From the NCBI GenBank assembly GCA_002319955.1, contig DCJS01000006.1, positions 51,500-100,264 on the forward strand: DNA of 48,765 bases. The letters run 5' to 3'. Positions within the stretch are counted from its first letter, which is position 1. Every line of letters begins with the position of its first letter. Shown here piece by piece: positions 14,917 through 23,105 of this stretch. A program made the translations under genes and the position numbers. The DNA comes from Flavobacteriales bacterium UBA1694. Its GTDB lineage: Bacteria; Bacteroidota; Bacteroidia; Flavobacteriales; Weeksellaceae. The notes beneath the pieces were generated by a model. That model was given only the letters and a program-made list of their open reading frames with translations. It had not been told where the DNA came from and did no database searches.

Positions 14917-16038
14917 ATGAAATATTATATAATAGCAGGAGAAGCCTCCGGGGATTTACATGCCTCCAATTTAATCAAATCCCTGATTCAAAAAGATAAG
15001 AATGCGGAATTCCGGTTCTGGGGTGGTGATTTAATGCAAAAAGTGACCTCGCAAAAGCCTGTGAAGCATATTAAAGAACTTGCTTTTATGGGCTTTTTAG
15101 AAGTAGCCTTAAACTTAAAAACAATTTTAAAAAACATCCGCTTTTGTAAGCAGGATATTAAAGCATACCAGCCAGACATCTTGATTTTAGTAGATTATCC
15201 AGGGTTTAACCTACGTATTGCAAGTTTTGCTAAAACATTGGGAATTCGCGTTGTTTATTATATTTCCCCTCAGTTATGGGCCTGGAAAGAAGGTCGAGTG
15301 AAATCAATTCGAAAGTATGTTGACCAAATGCTTGTTATTTTACCGTTTGAAAAGGCGTTTTATCAGTCGCATTCATTTGAGTCTGAATTTGTAGGGCATC
15401 CACTGCTCGATGCTGTAGGGCAACTAGATCCTATTAATCGCGACGCATTTTTAAAGTCCAATGGATTGGGGGAAGAACCCATCATTGCACTTTTACCCGG
15501 TTCTAGAAATCAAGAAGTTGAAAAAATGCTTGCTATTATGCTGTCCGTACGGCCTCATTTCCCCGGCTATCAATTTGTTATTGCGGGCGCTCCGAGTTTA
15601 AGTGAGACGTTCTACGAGAAATTCACCGATTCCAAAGTCCATTTTGTTTCAAATCAAACTTACGATTTGCTTCGCGTGTCTCATGCAGCGCTGGTCACAT
15701 CCGGGACAGCCACTTTAGAGACGGCCCTTTTGAACGTGCCACAAGTGGTATGCTATAAAGGAAGTCGTATTTCTTATGAAATCGCAAAACGTTTAGTCAA
15801 AAATATTCAATACATTAGTCTAGTCAACTTAATAATGGAAAGAGAAGTCGTCAAGGAACTAATTCAAGAGGATCTAAACGAAAAACAGCTTGTTTTGGAA
15901 TTAGAAAAAATTCTTCAGGGGCATGCACGAAAAGAGGTACTGGCCGATTACCAGGAGCTTAGAGCGCGACTTGGGGGAAGCGGTGCAAGTGAAAAGGCAG
16001 CGCAACTTATAACGCAGTCCTACGCTTCCAAGGCGTAA
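14917..16038 (+). CDS. lpxB: Lipid-A-disaccharide synthase
   Basis: 373-residue GT19 glycosyltransferase that joins UDP-2,3-diacylglucosamine and lipid X into the lipid A disaccharide at the inner face of the inner membrane. Typical parts: YYIIAGEASGDLHASNLI at the N-terminus, ILVDYPGFNLRIA (about 85-98), YYISPQLWAWKEGR (about 111-124), LLPGSRNQEVEK (about 193) and TSGTATLETAL (about 268). The C-terminal region matches the usual length. It indicates a lipid A-containing outer membrane. No partner Lpx gene is adjacent. I see no terminator in the 188 bases before sdhC beyond a weak dyad (GATTAGT/ACTAATC near 16080-16120). Confidence 0.97.
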   Translation: MKYYIIAGEASGDLHASNLIKSLIQKDKNAEFRFWGGDLMQKVTSQKPVKHIKELAFMGFLEVALNLKTILKNIRFCKQDIKAYQPDILILVDYPGFNLRIASFAKTLGIRVVYYISPQLWAWKEGRVKSIRKYVDQMLVILPFEKAFYQSHSFESEFVGHPLLDAVGQLDPINRDAFLKSNGLGEEPIIALLPGSRNQEVEKMLAIMLSVRPHFPGYQFVIAGAPSLSETFYEKFTDSKVHFVSNQTYDLLRVSHAALVTSGTATLETALLNVPQVVCYKGSRISYEIAKRLVKNIQYISLVNLIMEREVVKELIQEDLNEKQLVLELEKILQGHARKEVLADYQELRARLGGSGASEKAAQLITQSYASKA

Positions 16039-16194
16039 ATAGGGCGGTGTGAGTCTATAGTAAATTTTATTAATATTGAGGATTAGTGAGTCGTTTTAAT
16101 TTGTAAGTCGCTACTAATCAATCGGTACTATTTAGAAATATTATAAACTAGGTTATTGTGATTTTTCTCACGCGCTTTGCCCTTAACATTTTTT

Positions 16195-16202
16195 TAACTT
16201 TG
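16195..16202 (+). promoter_or_regulatory. -7 box of the sdhCAB operon
   Basis: TAACTTTG, 24 bases before ATG 16227. A TTTG at 16176-16179 is too close (15 bases) to be a standard -33 element. Confidence 0.55.
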
Positions 16203-16226
16203 TCAAAATTCAAATTATCATTTTAT

Positions 16227-16880
16227 ATGGGAGGTTTAACGAGTTCTACAATTGGTAGAAAGTATGCAATGGCATTGTCCGCAATGTTTTTGTTGATTTT
16301 TCTCATCATGCACTTGGCAGTCAACTTTTTGTCCGTTATCAGTGCCGATGTATTTAATGAAGCTTCACACTTCATGGGAAACAATCCTTTAATTCAGTTC
16401 TTAATGCAGCCTGTTTTACTGGTGGCAGTTTTATTCCATTTTGTTATGGGCTTTATTTTAGAAATTAAGAATAAGAAAGCAAGGCCAGTAGGGTACGCCG
16501 TGAATGGTGCTTCTGCAAACTCAACATGGATGTCAAGAAATATGATTATTTCAGGGGCTGTGATCCTCGCTTTTTTAGCACTTCACTTGTATCAATTCTG
16601 GTTGCCAACGATTAGTAAAAATTATTTTGACGGCGCGATTACCGGAACTGACTACGATCATATGAAAGGGAAGTTTTCTGAATTATGGACCGTGGTAGCG
16701 TACGTCATTGCATTTGTGTTACTAGGACTCCATTTAGCGCACGGGTTTCAATCTTCTTTTCAGTCGATCGGAGCACGACACCCGCAATATACGCCTGCCA
16801 TCAAGGCGATTGGAAATTGGTATTCAGTACTAATTCCTGCTGGTTTCATCTTTGTGGCCTTATTCCATTTTTTAACCTAA
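16227..16880 (+). CDS. sdhC: Succinate dehydrogenase cytochrome b subunit SdhC
   Basis: 217 residues from ATG 16227 (MGGLTSSTIGRKYAMALSA). An upstream start at 16158 would place the -7 box inside the gene. Five membrane helices with His residues in four of them (MHLAVNF, LFHFVMGF, LALHLYQF, GLHLAHGFQSSF) fit the diheme type-B anchor that passes electrons between the flavoprotein/iron-sulphur arm and menaquinone. It is first of sdhC-sdhA-sdhB; sdhA follows 16 bases later. Type-B complexes can run as succinate dehydrogenase or fumarate reductase; the sequence alone does not decide, though aerobic flavobacteria use it as complex II. Confidence 0.95.
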   Translation: MGGLTSSTIGRKYAMALSAMFLLIFLIMHLAVNFLSVISADVFNEASHFMGNNPLIQFLMQPVLLVAVLFHFVMGFILEIKNKKARPVGYAVNGASANSTWMSRNMIISGAVILAFLALHLYQFWLPTISKNYFDGAITGTDYDHMKGKFSELWTVVAYVIAFVLLGLHLAHGFQSSFQSIGARHPQYTPAIKAIGNWYSVLIPAGFIFVALFHFLT

Positions 16881-16896
16881 TACTATCAAAGTCGAT

Positions 16897-18909
16897 ATGA
16901 GTACATTAGATGCTAAAGTTCCAGTTGGTCCGCTTGAGGACAAGTGGACAAATCATAAAAACCATATGAACTTAGTCTCGCCGAATAACCGCGACAAGAT
17001 TGATATTATTGTGGTAGGAACAGGACTAGCTGGAGGTTCTGCAGCAGCAACCCTTGCAGAACAAGGGTATAACGTGAAGGCATTCTGTTACCAAGATTCC
17101 CCTCGTAGAGCGCACTCGATTGCGGCGCAGGGTGGAATTAACGCAGCGAAGAACTATCAAGGAGACGGGGATTCAACCTACCGTCTTTTTTACGATACCA
17201 TTAAAGGGGGCGATTACCGCTCCCGAGAAGCGAACGTTTACCGTTTAGCAGAAGTCTCAGCCAATATCATCGACCAATGCGTTGCCCAAGGGGTTCCATT
17301 CGGAAGAGAATACGGCGGGCAGTTGGATAACCGTTCCTTTGGCGGTGTTCAGGTAAAGCGGACGTTTTACGCGAAAGGTCAAACAGGGCAGCAACTTTTA
17401 TTAGGCGCCTATTCTGCTATGAGCCGTCAAATCGGTAAAGGAAGAATAAAGATGTATAACCGTCACGAAATGATGGATCTTGTTCTTGTGGACGGAAAAG
17501 CAAGAGGAATTATTACGCGTAACTTAGTGACTGGAGAAATCGAAAGACACTCGGCTCACGCCGTTGTAATTGCCTCAGGTGGGTATGGGAATGTGTATTT
17601 CTTATCAACCAACGCCATGGGCTCTAACGTCTCAGCAGCTTGGAAGATCCATAAAAAAGGGGCGCATTTTGCAAACCCTTGTTACGTTCAAATTCACCCG
17701 ACTTGTATTCCTGTTCAAGGAACACAGCAGTCGAAATTAACCCTGATGTCTGAGTCTCTACGGAACTCGGGGCGTATTTGGGTACCAAAAAACATTGAAG
17801 ATTCTCAAGCTATTAGAGCCGGTAAATTAAGACCAGAGAACATTAAACCAGAAGACCGCGACTACTATCTAGAGCGCCGCTACCCAGCCTTTGGGAATTT
17901 AGTACCAAGAGATGTGGCTTCACGTGCAGCGAAGGAGCGTTGTGATGCAGGATTTGGAATCGAAAATAACGATACGAATGAAGGTGTTTTCCTAGATTTC
18001 TCTACTGAAATCGCGAAAAAAGGAAAAGAGGCGGCAATTGAGAAGAACATTCATAACCCAACAGACAAGCAAATCAACGATCTAGGAAAAGCGTGGATTG
18101 AAGAAAAATACGGAAACTTGTTTGTGATGTATGAGAAAATCACAGCAGATAACCCGTACGTGACGCCAATGAGAATTTATCCGGCCGTACACTACACGAT
18201 GGGCGGTGTCTGGGTAGACTACAATTTACAATCAACTATTCCAGGGTGTTTCGTTATTGGTGAGGCAAACTTCTCAGACCATGGTGCAAACCGTCTTGGA
18301 GCTTCCGCATTAATGCAAGGCCTTGCCGATGGGTATTTTGTACTTCCTTATACGATTGCAGATTACTTGTCAGCGGATATTAGAACTGGTGAGATCCCGA
18401 CACAAACGGCCGATTTTGATGCGGCCGAGAAAAGTGTACAAGACCGCGTCGATTTCTTTATCAATAATAAAGGGACGCACTCGGTGGATCACTTCCATAA
18501 AAAATTGGGTCACATCATGTGGAACAAAGTTGGAATGGCAAGAACGCCAGAGGGCTTAACTGAAGCTATAAAAGAAATTGAAGACGTTAGAAATGAATTC
18601 TGGAAAGACGTTAAAGTACCAGGAGAAGCTAATTCAATGAATATGGAGCTTGAAAAGGCCTTTAGAGTAGCCGATTTCTTAGAACTTGGACAGCTTATGG
18701 CCAAGGACGCTTTAGAGCGAAATGAATCGTGTGGCGGTCACTACAGAGTAGACCATTCTACGCCAGAAGGTGAGGCGCAAAGAGATGATGAAAATTATAT
18801 GTATGCTTCTATTTGGGAGTATCAAGGTGAGGATATAAATGCAGAAGTTCTGCGTAAGGAAATGCTAGAATACGAGAACATTGAAGTTAAACAAAGAAGT
18901 TACAAATAA
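16897..18909 (+). CDS. sdhA: Succinate dehydrogenase/fumarate reductase flavoprotein SdhA
   Basis: 670-residue FAD subunit oxidising succinate to fumarate. It shows the dinucleotide fold VVGTGLAGGSAAATLAEQGY (about 36-55), the FAD-histidine region RRAHSIAAQGGIN (about 72-84), substrate-site HxTxxxG-like residues around NPCYVQIHPTC and the capping domain with YPAVHYTMGG. The length is typical of type-B enzymes of Bacteroidota, longer than E. coli SdhA. Its stop lies inside the left arm of a small hairpin, 136 bases before sdhB. Confidence 0.97.
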   Translation: MSTLDAKVPVGPLEDKWTNHKNHMNLVSPNNRDKIDIIVVGTGLAGGSAAATLAEQGYNVKAFCYQDSPRRAHSIAAQGGINAAKNYQGDGDSTYRLFYDTIKGGDYRSREANVYRLAEVSANIIDQCVAQGVPFGREYGGQLDNRSFGGVQVKRTFYAKGQTGQQLLLGAYSAMSRQIGKGRIKMYNRHEMMDLVLVDGKARGIITRNLVTGEIERHSAHAVVIASGGYGNVYFLSTNAMGSNVSAAWKIHKKGAHFANPCYVQIHPTCIPVQGTQQSKLTLMSESLRNSGRIWVPKNIEDSQAIRAGKLRPENIKPEDRDYYLERRYPAFGNLVPRDVASRAAKERCDAGFGIENNDTNEGVFLDFSTEIAKKGKEAAIEKNIHNPTDKQINDLGKAWIEEKYGNLFVMYEKITADNPYVTPMRIYPAVHYTMGGVWVDYNLQSTIPGCFVIGEANFSDHGANRLGASALMQGLADGYFVLPYTIADYLSADIRTGEIPTQTADFDAAEKSVQDRVDFFINNKGTHSVDHFHKKLGHIMWNKVGMARTPEGLTEAIKEIEDVRNEFWKDVKVPGEANSMNMELEKAFRVADFLELGQLMAKDALERNESCGGHYRVDHSTPEGEAQRDDENYMYASIWEYQGEDINAEVLRKEMLEYENIEVKQRSYK

Positions 18910-19011
18910 GTAAGCTATGAAAGGATTTATTACTTTAAGCTTACTAAAAGTGAGCAGCTTTGAAAGTTCAATTGAACAAGTAAAAATGAGTAGCCAGTAC
19001 ACTTGTACTGG
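18909..19011 (+). repeat. Three dyads in the sdhA-sdhB gap
   Basis: AGTAAGCT (18909-18916) pairs with AGCTTACT (18938-18945), TTCAATTGAA is a palindrome at 18967-18976, and CCAGTAC (18994-19000) pairs with GTACTGG (19005-19011) around ACTT. No T-tract follows any of them. They may shape the operon mRNA, for instance limiting decay or read-through. Confidence 0.45.
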
Positions 19012-19039
19012 GAAATTTAATTCATCTCCTAAACAGTAA
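18917..19039 (+). CDS. Possible 40-residue peptide between sdhA and sdhB
   Basis: An ATG-started frame runs for 40 codons from 7 bases after the sdhA stop and ends 5 bases before the sdhB ATG, filling the gap almost exactly. The peptide begins MKGFITLSLLKVSSFESS and ends KFNSSPKQ; it has a weakly hydrophobic start, one Cys and no match I recognise. The tight fit suggests translational coupling along the operon. Against it, a 40-codon frame can occur by chance and the region also holds three RNA dyads. I keep it as a candidate. Confidence 0.3.
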   Translation: MKGFITLSLLKVSSFESSIEQVKMSSQYTCTGKFNSSPKQ

Positions 19040-19044
19040 AGAAA

Positions 19045-19812
19045 ATGAGTGCAAAAAAAGGACTTAATCTGACTCTGAAGATTTGGAGACAGAAGAATAA
19101 TAAAACAAAAGGACAATTCGAGGTTTATAAAATTTCAGATGTTTCAACTGATTCATCGTTTCTAGAAATGCTCGATATATTAAATGAGAACCTAATTAAC
19201 GATGGAAAAGAGCCTGTGGCTTTTGACCACGACTGTAGGGAGGGGATCTGTGGCATGTGCTCCTTGTACATTAATGGCCGCCCACACGGACCAGACACAG
19301 GAATCACCACGTGCCAGCTGCACATGAGAATGTTCAAAGACGGTGAAACCATCACCATTGAACCATGGAGAAGTGCCGCGTTCCCAGTAATTAGAGACTT
19401 AGTGGTTGACCGTTCTGCTTTTGATAGAATTATGGCTGCCGGAGGATTCGTCTCTGTGAACACCTCAGGAAATACCCTAGATGCAAACGCAATTCCAGTT
19501 CCCAAGGAGGATGCTGACAAAGCAATGGATGCCGCAGCTTGTATTGGATGTGGCGCATGTGTTGCGACGTGTAAGAATGGGTCGGCTATGCTTTTCGTTG
19601 GAGCCAAAGTCTCTCAGTTTGCCTTACTGCCGCAAGGCCGCGTTGAGGCAAAAAGACGGGTTCTTAACATGGTGCAAACCATGGATGAGGAAGGATTTGG
19701 AAACTGTTCAAATACGGGTGCTTGTGAGGTGGAATGTCCGAAAGGGATTTCACTTGAAGTGATCGCAAGAATGAACCGCGAATATATGGGTGCAATTACC
19801 AACAAAGGGTAA
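19045..19812 (+). CDS. sdhB: Succinate dehydrogenase/fumarate reductase iron-sulphur subunit SdhB
   Basis: 255 residues carrying electrons from FAD to the cytochrome b anchor. The [2Fe-2S] site is DHDCREGICGMCSLYINGRP (about 65-84) with a fourth Cys in TTCQLH; the [4Fe-4S] site is CIGCGACVATCKNG (about 168-181) and the [3Fe-4S]/[4Fe-4S] return motif is CSNTGACEVECPKGI (about 223-237). The long, spaced motifs and the SdhC partner place it in the type-B group. A good terminator follows 20 bases after the stop, ending the operon. Confidence 0.97.
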   Translation: MSAKKGLNLTLKIWRQKNNKTKGQFEVYKISDVSTDSSFLEMLDILNENLINDGKEPVAFDHDCREGICGMCSLYINGRPHGPDTGITTCQLHMRMFKDGETITIEPWRSAAFPVIRDLVVDRSAFDRIMAAGGFVSVNTSGNTLDANAIPVPKEDADKAMDAAACIGCGACVATCKNGSAMLFVGAKVSQFALLPQGRVEAKRRVLNMVQTMDEEGFGNCSNTGACEVECPKGISLEVIARMNREYMGAITNKG

Positions 19813-19832
19813 ACTCACTTTGACAACTATGA

Positions 19833-19864
19833 AAAACGTTCAGCTCACGCTGGACGTTTTTTTT
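19833..19864 (+). terminator. Terminator of the sdhCAB operon
   Basis: Arms AAAACGTTCAGC and GCTGGACGTTTT around a four-base loop (one G-T pair), then T's. Confidence 0.9.
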
Positions 19865-19921
19865 GATGTTAATATTTTCATAATTTCTGGAAATATATAG
19901 GGCTGAAACTAAGTAATAGCT

Positions 19922-19929
19922 TATTTTTG
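19922..19929 (+). promoter_or_regulatory. -7 box of the TlpA-like gene
   Basis: TATTTTTG, 21 bases before ATG 19951. The longer possible start at 19927 falls in the box and is ruled out by it. Confidence 0.6.
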
Positions 19930-19950
19930 CGCAGTTTGAAAAGTATAATC

Positions 19951-21453
19951 ATGAAACACTATTTGTTAGTATTAGCGATGGCACTTGTTGCTGTATCGTG
20001 TTCAAAGAAAGTTGAGATCAAAGGAAAATTGACTGGCGGATCTCCTTTAGAACGAATTGAAATTATTGAAACCTCAAGTGTCAGCACCTTGCCCCTTTTA
20101 AATATGGGGGTCGGTAAGAATGGCGAATTTACGGGATCGTTTGACGCTCCGAAAAATGGCCTCTATGTGATAACCTATGGGGGAGGCTCGAATATCATTT
20201 ATTTAAAGAAGGGACAAACGTTAGATATTCAAGGTGTCGGACTTAGTTTTCCACGCGAGTATGTGATCACAGGGGATGCAAAACCTAATAACGATTTCTT
20301 AAAAGATGCGCAGACTGGTTTTGAAACCTACGCTTTGAAAATTAACATGGAAGAACTAATCAAGAAAGATGAAGCGGCTTTCCTAAAAGAGTTTAAATCC
20401 ATAGAAGATTCAGTTTATTCCATTTTTGAAGTAAGCGCTAAAAAGTTTAAAGCAGATGCCGACGTTCTGGAATTCAAGAAGCAAGAAGCGAAAGCAAGGC
20501 TTTTAGGGGTTTTAGACGGGTATGCCCAGATGCATGGTCAAGCCACAAGTAACCCCAATTTTAAGACCGGTGCTGAGTTTAAAAAGGCCAAAGATCTAAT
20601 GCTCACCAACAGCGATCAGATGATTCGTGATTACCCGATGTTTAGAGAGTATCAATTAAATTTACTCAACGCTGATTTTCAAAAATACCGACAGAACCTT
20701 CCTGCAAAGCCCGAGGGAGAGGAGCTGATTTCGCAAACCTTTGCGCAGTACCTTGCCACTAGAAAGGATATTTCTGCCGTAGCAAAAGACTATTTCTTCG
20801 CCTACGTCCTAACGCAGAGCGATCTTAATTTCATGAATAGTAAAAATCATGACCGTATTGCCACGTTAATCGATGAGACCGTAAGCGATGCAAAAATAAA
20901 ATCTGACTTGAAGAAACTTCAAGTGGTGCTAATGGGCCATAAAGAAGGCCAAGTTCCAGAGCTTAAATTGCAAGATACGGCCGGGAAATCAATCAATCTT
21001 GGGGCTATTAAGTCTAAGCCATCTCTCGTGGTTTTCTACGCCTCTTGGAATCCTGGCATTGCACTCTCAACGGTGCCTGCAATCAAAGATGTAACGAGCA
21101 AATACGGTGATAAACTTAATTATGTCTTCGTAAACCTTGATGATACAAAAGAGCAGTTCGAGAAGACTAGCGCCGCACTTTTCAAAGGCTTCCCTGGGAC
21201 TCAGTATTGGGTAGAAGGCGGAATAAATGCGCAAACTGCTACTCAGTTTGGACTTTATGGCTTTAAGATTCCAAGCTATGTAATGCTGGATAAAGAAGGG
21301 AAGCTTTTTGCTAGACCATTCTTTAGCCTTAACGATCCGCAGTTTGGAGAATCATTAGAGAGCTTAACGGGAATTAAGCCTCAGGCTCCCACAGCCCTAG
21401 TACCCCCAGTAGTTGAGGCTGCGCCACAAACTCAGTCGGCGACCCAACCGTAG
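19951..21453 (+). CDS. TlpA-like thioredoxin-fold lipoprotein without CxxC
   Basis: 500 residues from ATG 19951. A lipoprotein signal ends at Cys17 (VAVSC). An N-terminal DUF4369-like beta domain (about 20-115, KVEIKGKLTGG onward) and a helical middle precede a C-terminal thioredoxin-like domain (about 330-470). Where TlpA-family proteins have WCPPC or WCxxC, this one reads SWNPGIAL (Trp366-Asn367-Pro368-Gly369), so both redox cysteines are absent while the surrounding FYASW, TVPAI and GIPSYV-type segments remain. It cannot act as a dithiol oxidoreductase; a binding or chaperone role in the envelope is possible. The tail (about 475-500) is Pro/Ala/Gln-rich. Terminator downstream. Confidence 0.88.
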   Translation: MKHYLLVLAMALVAVSCSKKVEIKGKLTGGSPLERIEIIETSSVSTLPLLNMGVGKNGEFTGSFDAPKNGLYVITYGGGSNIIYLKKGQTLDIQGVGLSFPREYVITGDAKPNNDFLKDAQTGFETYALKINMEELIKKDEAAFLKEFKSIEDSVYSIFEVSAKKFKADADVLEFKKQEAKARLLGVLDGYAQMHGQATSNPNFKTGAEFKKAKDLMLTNSDQMIRDYPMFREYQLNLLNADFQKYRQNLPAKPEGEELISQTFAQYLATRKDISAVAKDYFFAYVLTQSDLNFMNSKNHDRIATLIDETVSDAKIKSDLKKLQVVLMGHKEGQVPELKLQDTAGKSINLGAIKSKPSLVVFYASWNPGIALSTVPAIKDVTSKYGDKLNYVFVNLDDTKEQFEKTSAALFKGFPGTQYWVEGGINAQTATQFGLYGFKIPSYVMLDKEGKLFARPFFSLNDPQFGESLESLTGIKPQAPTALVPPVVEAAPQTQSATQP

Positions 21454-21503
21454 TACGCATTGGGTTCGGTCCCTAGCAGCCACCTAGAACCAAATTATAT
21501 AGG

Positions 21504-21537
21504 AGGATCTTGCTGTAAAACAGCAAGATCCTTTTTT
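21504..21537 (+). terminator. Strong terminator after the TlpA-like gene
   Basis: Thirteen-base arms AGGATCTTGCTGT and ACAGCAAGATCCT around three A's, then T's. It isolates rlmD. Confidence 0.95.
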
Positions 21538-21627
21538 CTTAATTGCTGCTGGGCAGTTAAAAACTAGGTCGCTAAGTGAGTGGTTTAAAGTTTTGGATAG
21601 TTCAGTGAAATCTACCCTGCGCCCTGA

Positions 21628-21658
21628 TTGGGAAGTTCACCTGAAAAGCTTATTTTTG
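21628..21658 (+). promoter_or_regulatory. rlmD promoter, leaderless spacing
   Basis: TTG at 21628-21630, a 20-base spacer and TATTTTTG at 21651-21658; four bases separate the box from the ATG. Same geometry as bshB1. Confidence 0.65.
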
Positions 21659-21662
21659 CCAA

Positions 21663-23066
21663 ATGAAAAAACGAACCCTTATTCTTGAAAATATCGCGTT
21701 AACCTCTGCAGGGGCCAAAGGGGTGGCTGTAGGCAAAACACCGGAAGGTAAAACCGTTTTAGTTTCTGGCGCAGTGCCCGGAGATCTCGTGCATGCGCGC
21801 GTAAAAAAGTCTAAAAGCAATTACTTTGAAGCTCAGGTTCATGAACTTGTGCAGGCCTCTAAAGATCGGGTTGATCCTAAATGCATTCATTTTGGTGTCT
21901 GTGGGGGATGCAAATGGCAAAATCTCTCCTACGCGAAACAATTAGAGTATAAGGAATCTGAAGTTCTAAATAATCTTCGCCGCATCGGCGGCGTAGAAGA
22001 ATTTGAGGCGCTTCCAATTCTTGGCAGTAGTGAGCCTTATTATTACCGCAATAAAATGGAGTTTTCATTTTCCAATTCAAGATGGCTTACGCAAAGTGAA
22101 ATAGACTCCAGCGAAGATTTAGGAAGTCGCGATGCTTTAGGGTTTCATATTCCCGGAATGTGGAGTAAGATTCTGGACTTAAATGAATGCCATTTGCAAC
22201 AGGACCCTTCCAATGCGATTCGACTAGCAGTAAGAGATTACGCCAAGGATGCTGGACTTGAATTTTTCGACCCAAGGAATCAGCAAGGATTCCTGCGCAC
22301 GCTCATGCTTCGCCAGAACTCCAGTGGTGAGTGGATGGTGCTTTTTCAATTGTACCGAGAGGCTCCAGAGGATCAGAAAGCCCTTTTTGATTTTTTAATT
22401 GAGAAGTTCCCAGCGATAACAACCTTGCTTTTTGCAATTAACTCTAAAGGAAATGATTCCGTTTACGACCTTGATATTCAGACCTATTATGGCGATGGAT
22501 TTTTAATGGAACAGATGGATGGCTTACAGTTCAAAATTGGACCGAAATCATTTTTCCAGACCAATTATAAACAAGCACTTGAGCTTTACAGAAAAACCTT
22601 AGAATTTGCTGATTTAAAAGGTGATGAGGTAGTCTACGATCTTTACACAGGAACGGGAACCATTGCGCAGTATGTGGCGCGTAGTGCGAAACAGGTCATC
22701 GGAATTGAATCGGTGCCAGAGGCAATCGATGCAGCGAAAGCGCATGCAAAACTCAATGGCTTAGATAACTGCACATTTTACTGTGGTGATATGAAAGATG
22801 TTTTTAGTGACGCCTTTTTAGAAGCCCATCCCAAAGCCGATGTCCTAATCACTGATCCTCCTCGTGACGGAATGCATCAGAAAGTGGTGGCACAAATTTT
22901 AAAATTAGCCCCAGAGCGTATTGTTTACGTAAGTTGCAATTCAGCCACTCAGGCGCGTGACATCGCCCTAATGAAAGAGCAGTACCGCGTGGTGAAAGTA
23001 CTCCCTGTTGACATGTTTCCTCAGACCCACCATGTTGAAAATATTGCCCTATTAGAGAGGCTTTAA
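21663..23066 (+). CDS. rlmD: 23S rRNA (uracil-5-)-methyltransferase RlmD
   Basis: 467 residues. RumA/RlmD enzymes methylate C5 of a 23S rRNA uridine (U1939 in E. coli) with SAM. An N-terminal TRAM domain (about 1-65) is followed by Fe-S cysteines CIHFGVCGGC (Cys74, Cys80, Cys83) and a likely fourth in NECHLQQ; then the SAM-binding fold with VYDLYTGTGTIAQYVA (about 325), ITDPPRDGMH (about 396) and the catalytic Cys in YVSCNSATQARDI. Members of this family in Bacteroidota may also cover RlmC- or TrmA-type sites; the exact target is not shown by sequence. Translation is probably from a leaderless mRNA. The metalloprotease gene follows 39 bases later. Confidence 0.93.
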   Translation: MKKRTLILENIALTSAGAKGVAVGKTPEGKTVLVSGAVPGDLVHARVKKSKSNYFEAQVHELVQASKDRVDPKCIHFGVCGGCKWQNLSYAKQLEYKESEVLNNLRRIGGVEEFEALPILGSSEPYYYRNKMEFSFSNSRWLTQSEIDSSEDLGSRDALGFHIPGMWSKILDLNECHLQQDPSNAIRLAVRDYAKDAGLEFFDPRNQQGFLRTLMLRQNSSGEWMVLFQLYREAPEDQKALFDFLIEKFPAITTLLFAINSKGNDSVYDLDIQTYYGDGFLMEQMDGLQFKIGPKSFFQTNYKQALELYRKTLEFADLKGDEVVYDLYTGTGTIAQYVARSAKQVIGIESVPEAIDAAKAHAKLNGLDNCTFYCGDMKDVFSDAFLEAHPKADVLITDPPRDGMHQKVVAQILKLAPERIVYVSCNSATQARDIALMKEQYRVVKVLPVDMFPQTHHVENIALLERL

Positions 23067-23105
23067 GATGGATTATTTTGCTATCTTTAGCCAAATTTTT
23101 ACTCC

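Noticed and set aside
16080..16125. GATTAGT/ACTAATC dyad after lpxB as a terminator
   Set aside because: Seven-base arms with a long loop and no T-tract; too weak to call.
19125..19607. 160-codon minus-strand frame inside sdhB
   Set aside because: Shadow of a well-supported gene; no promoter, start context or family likeness.
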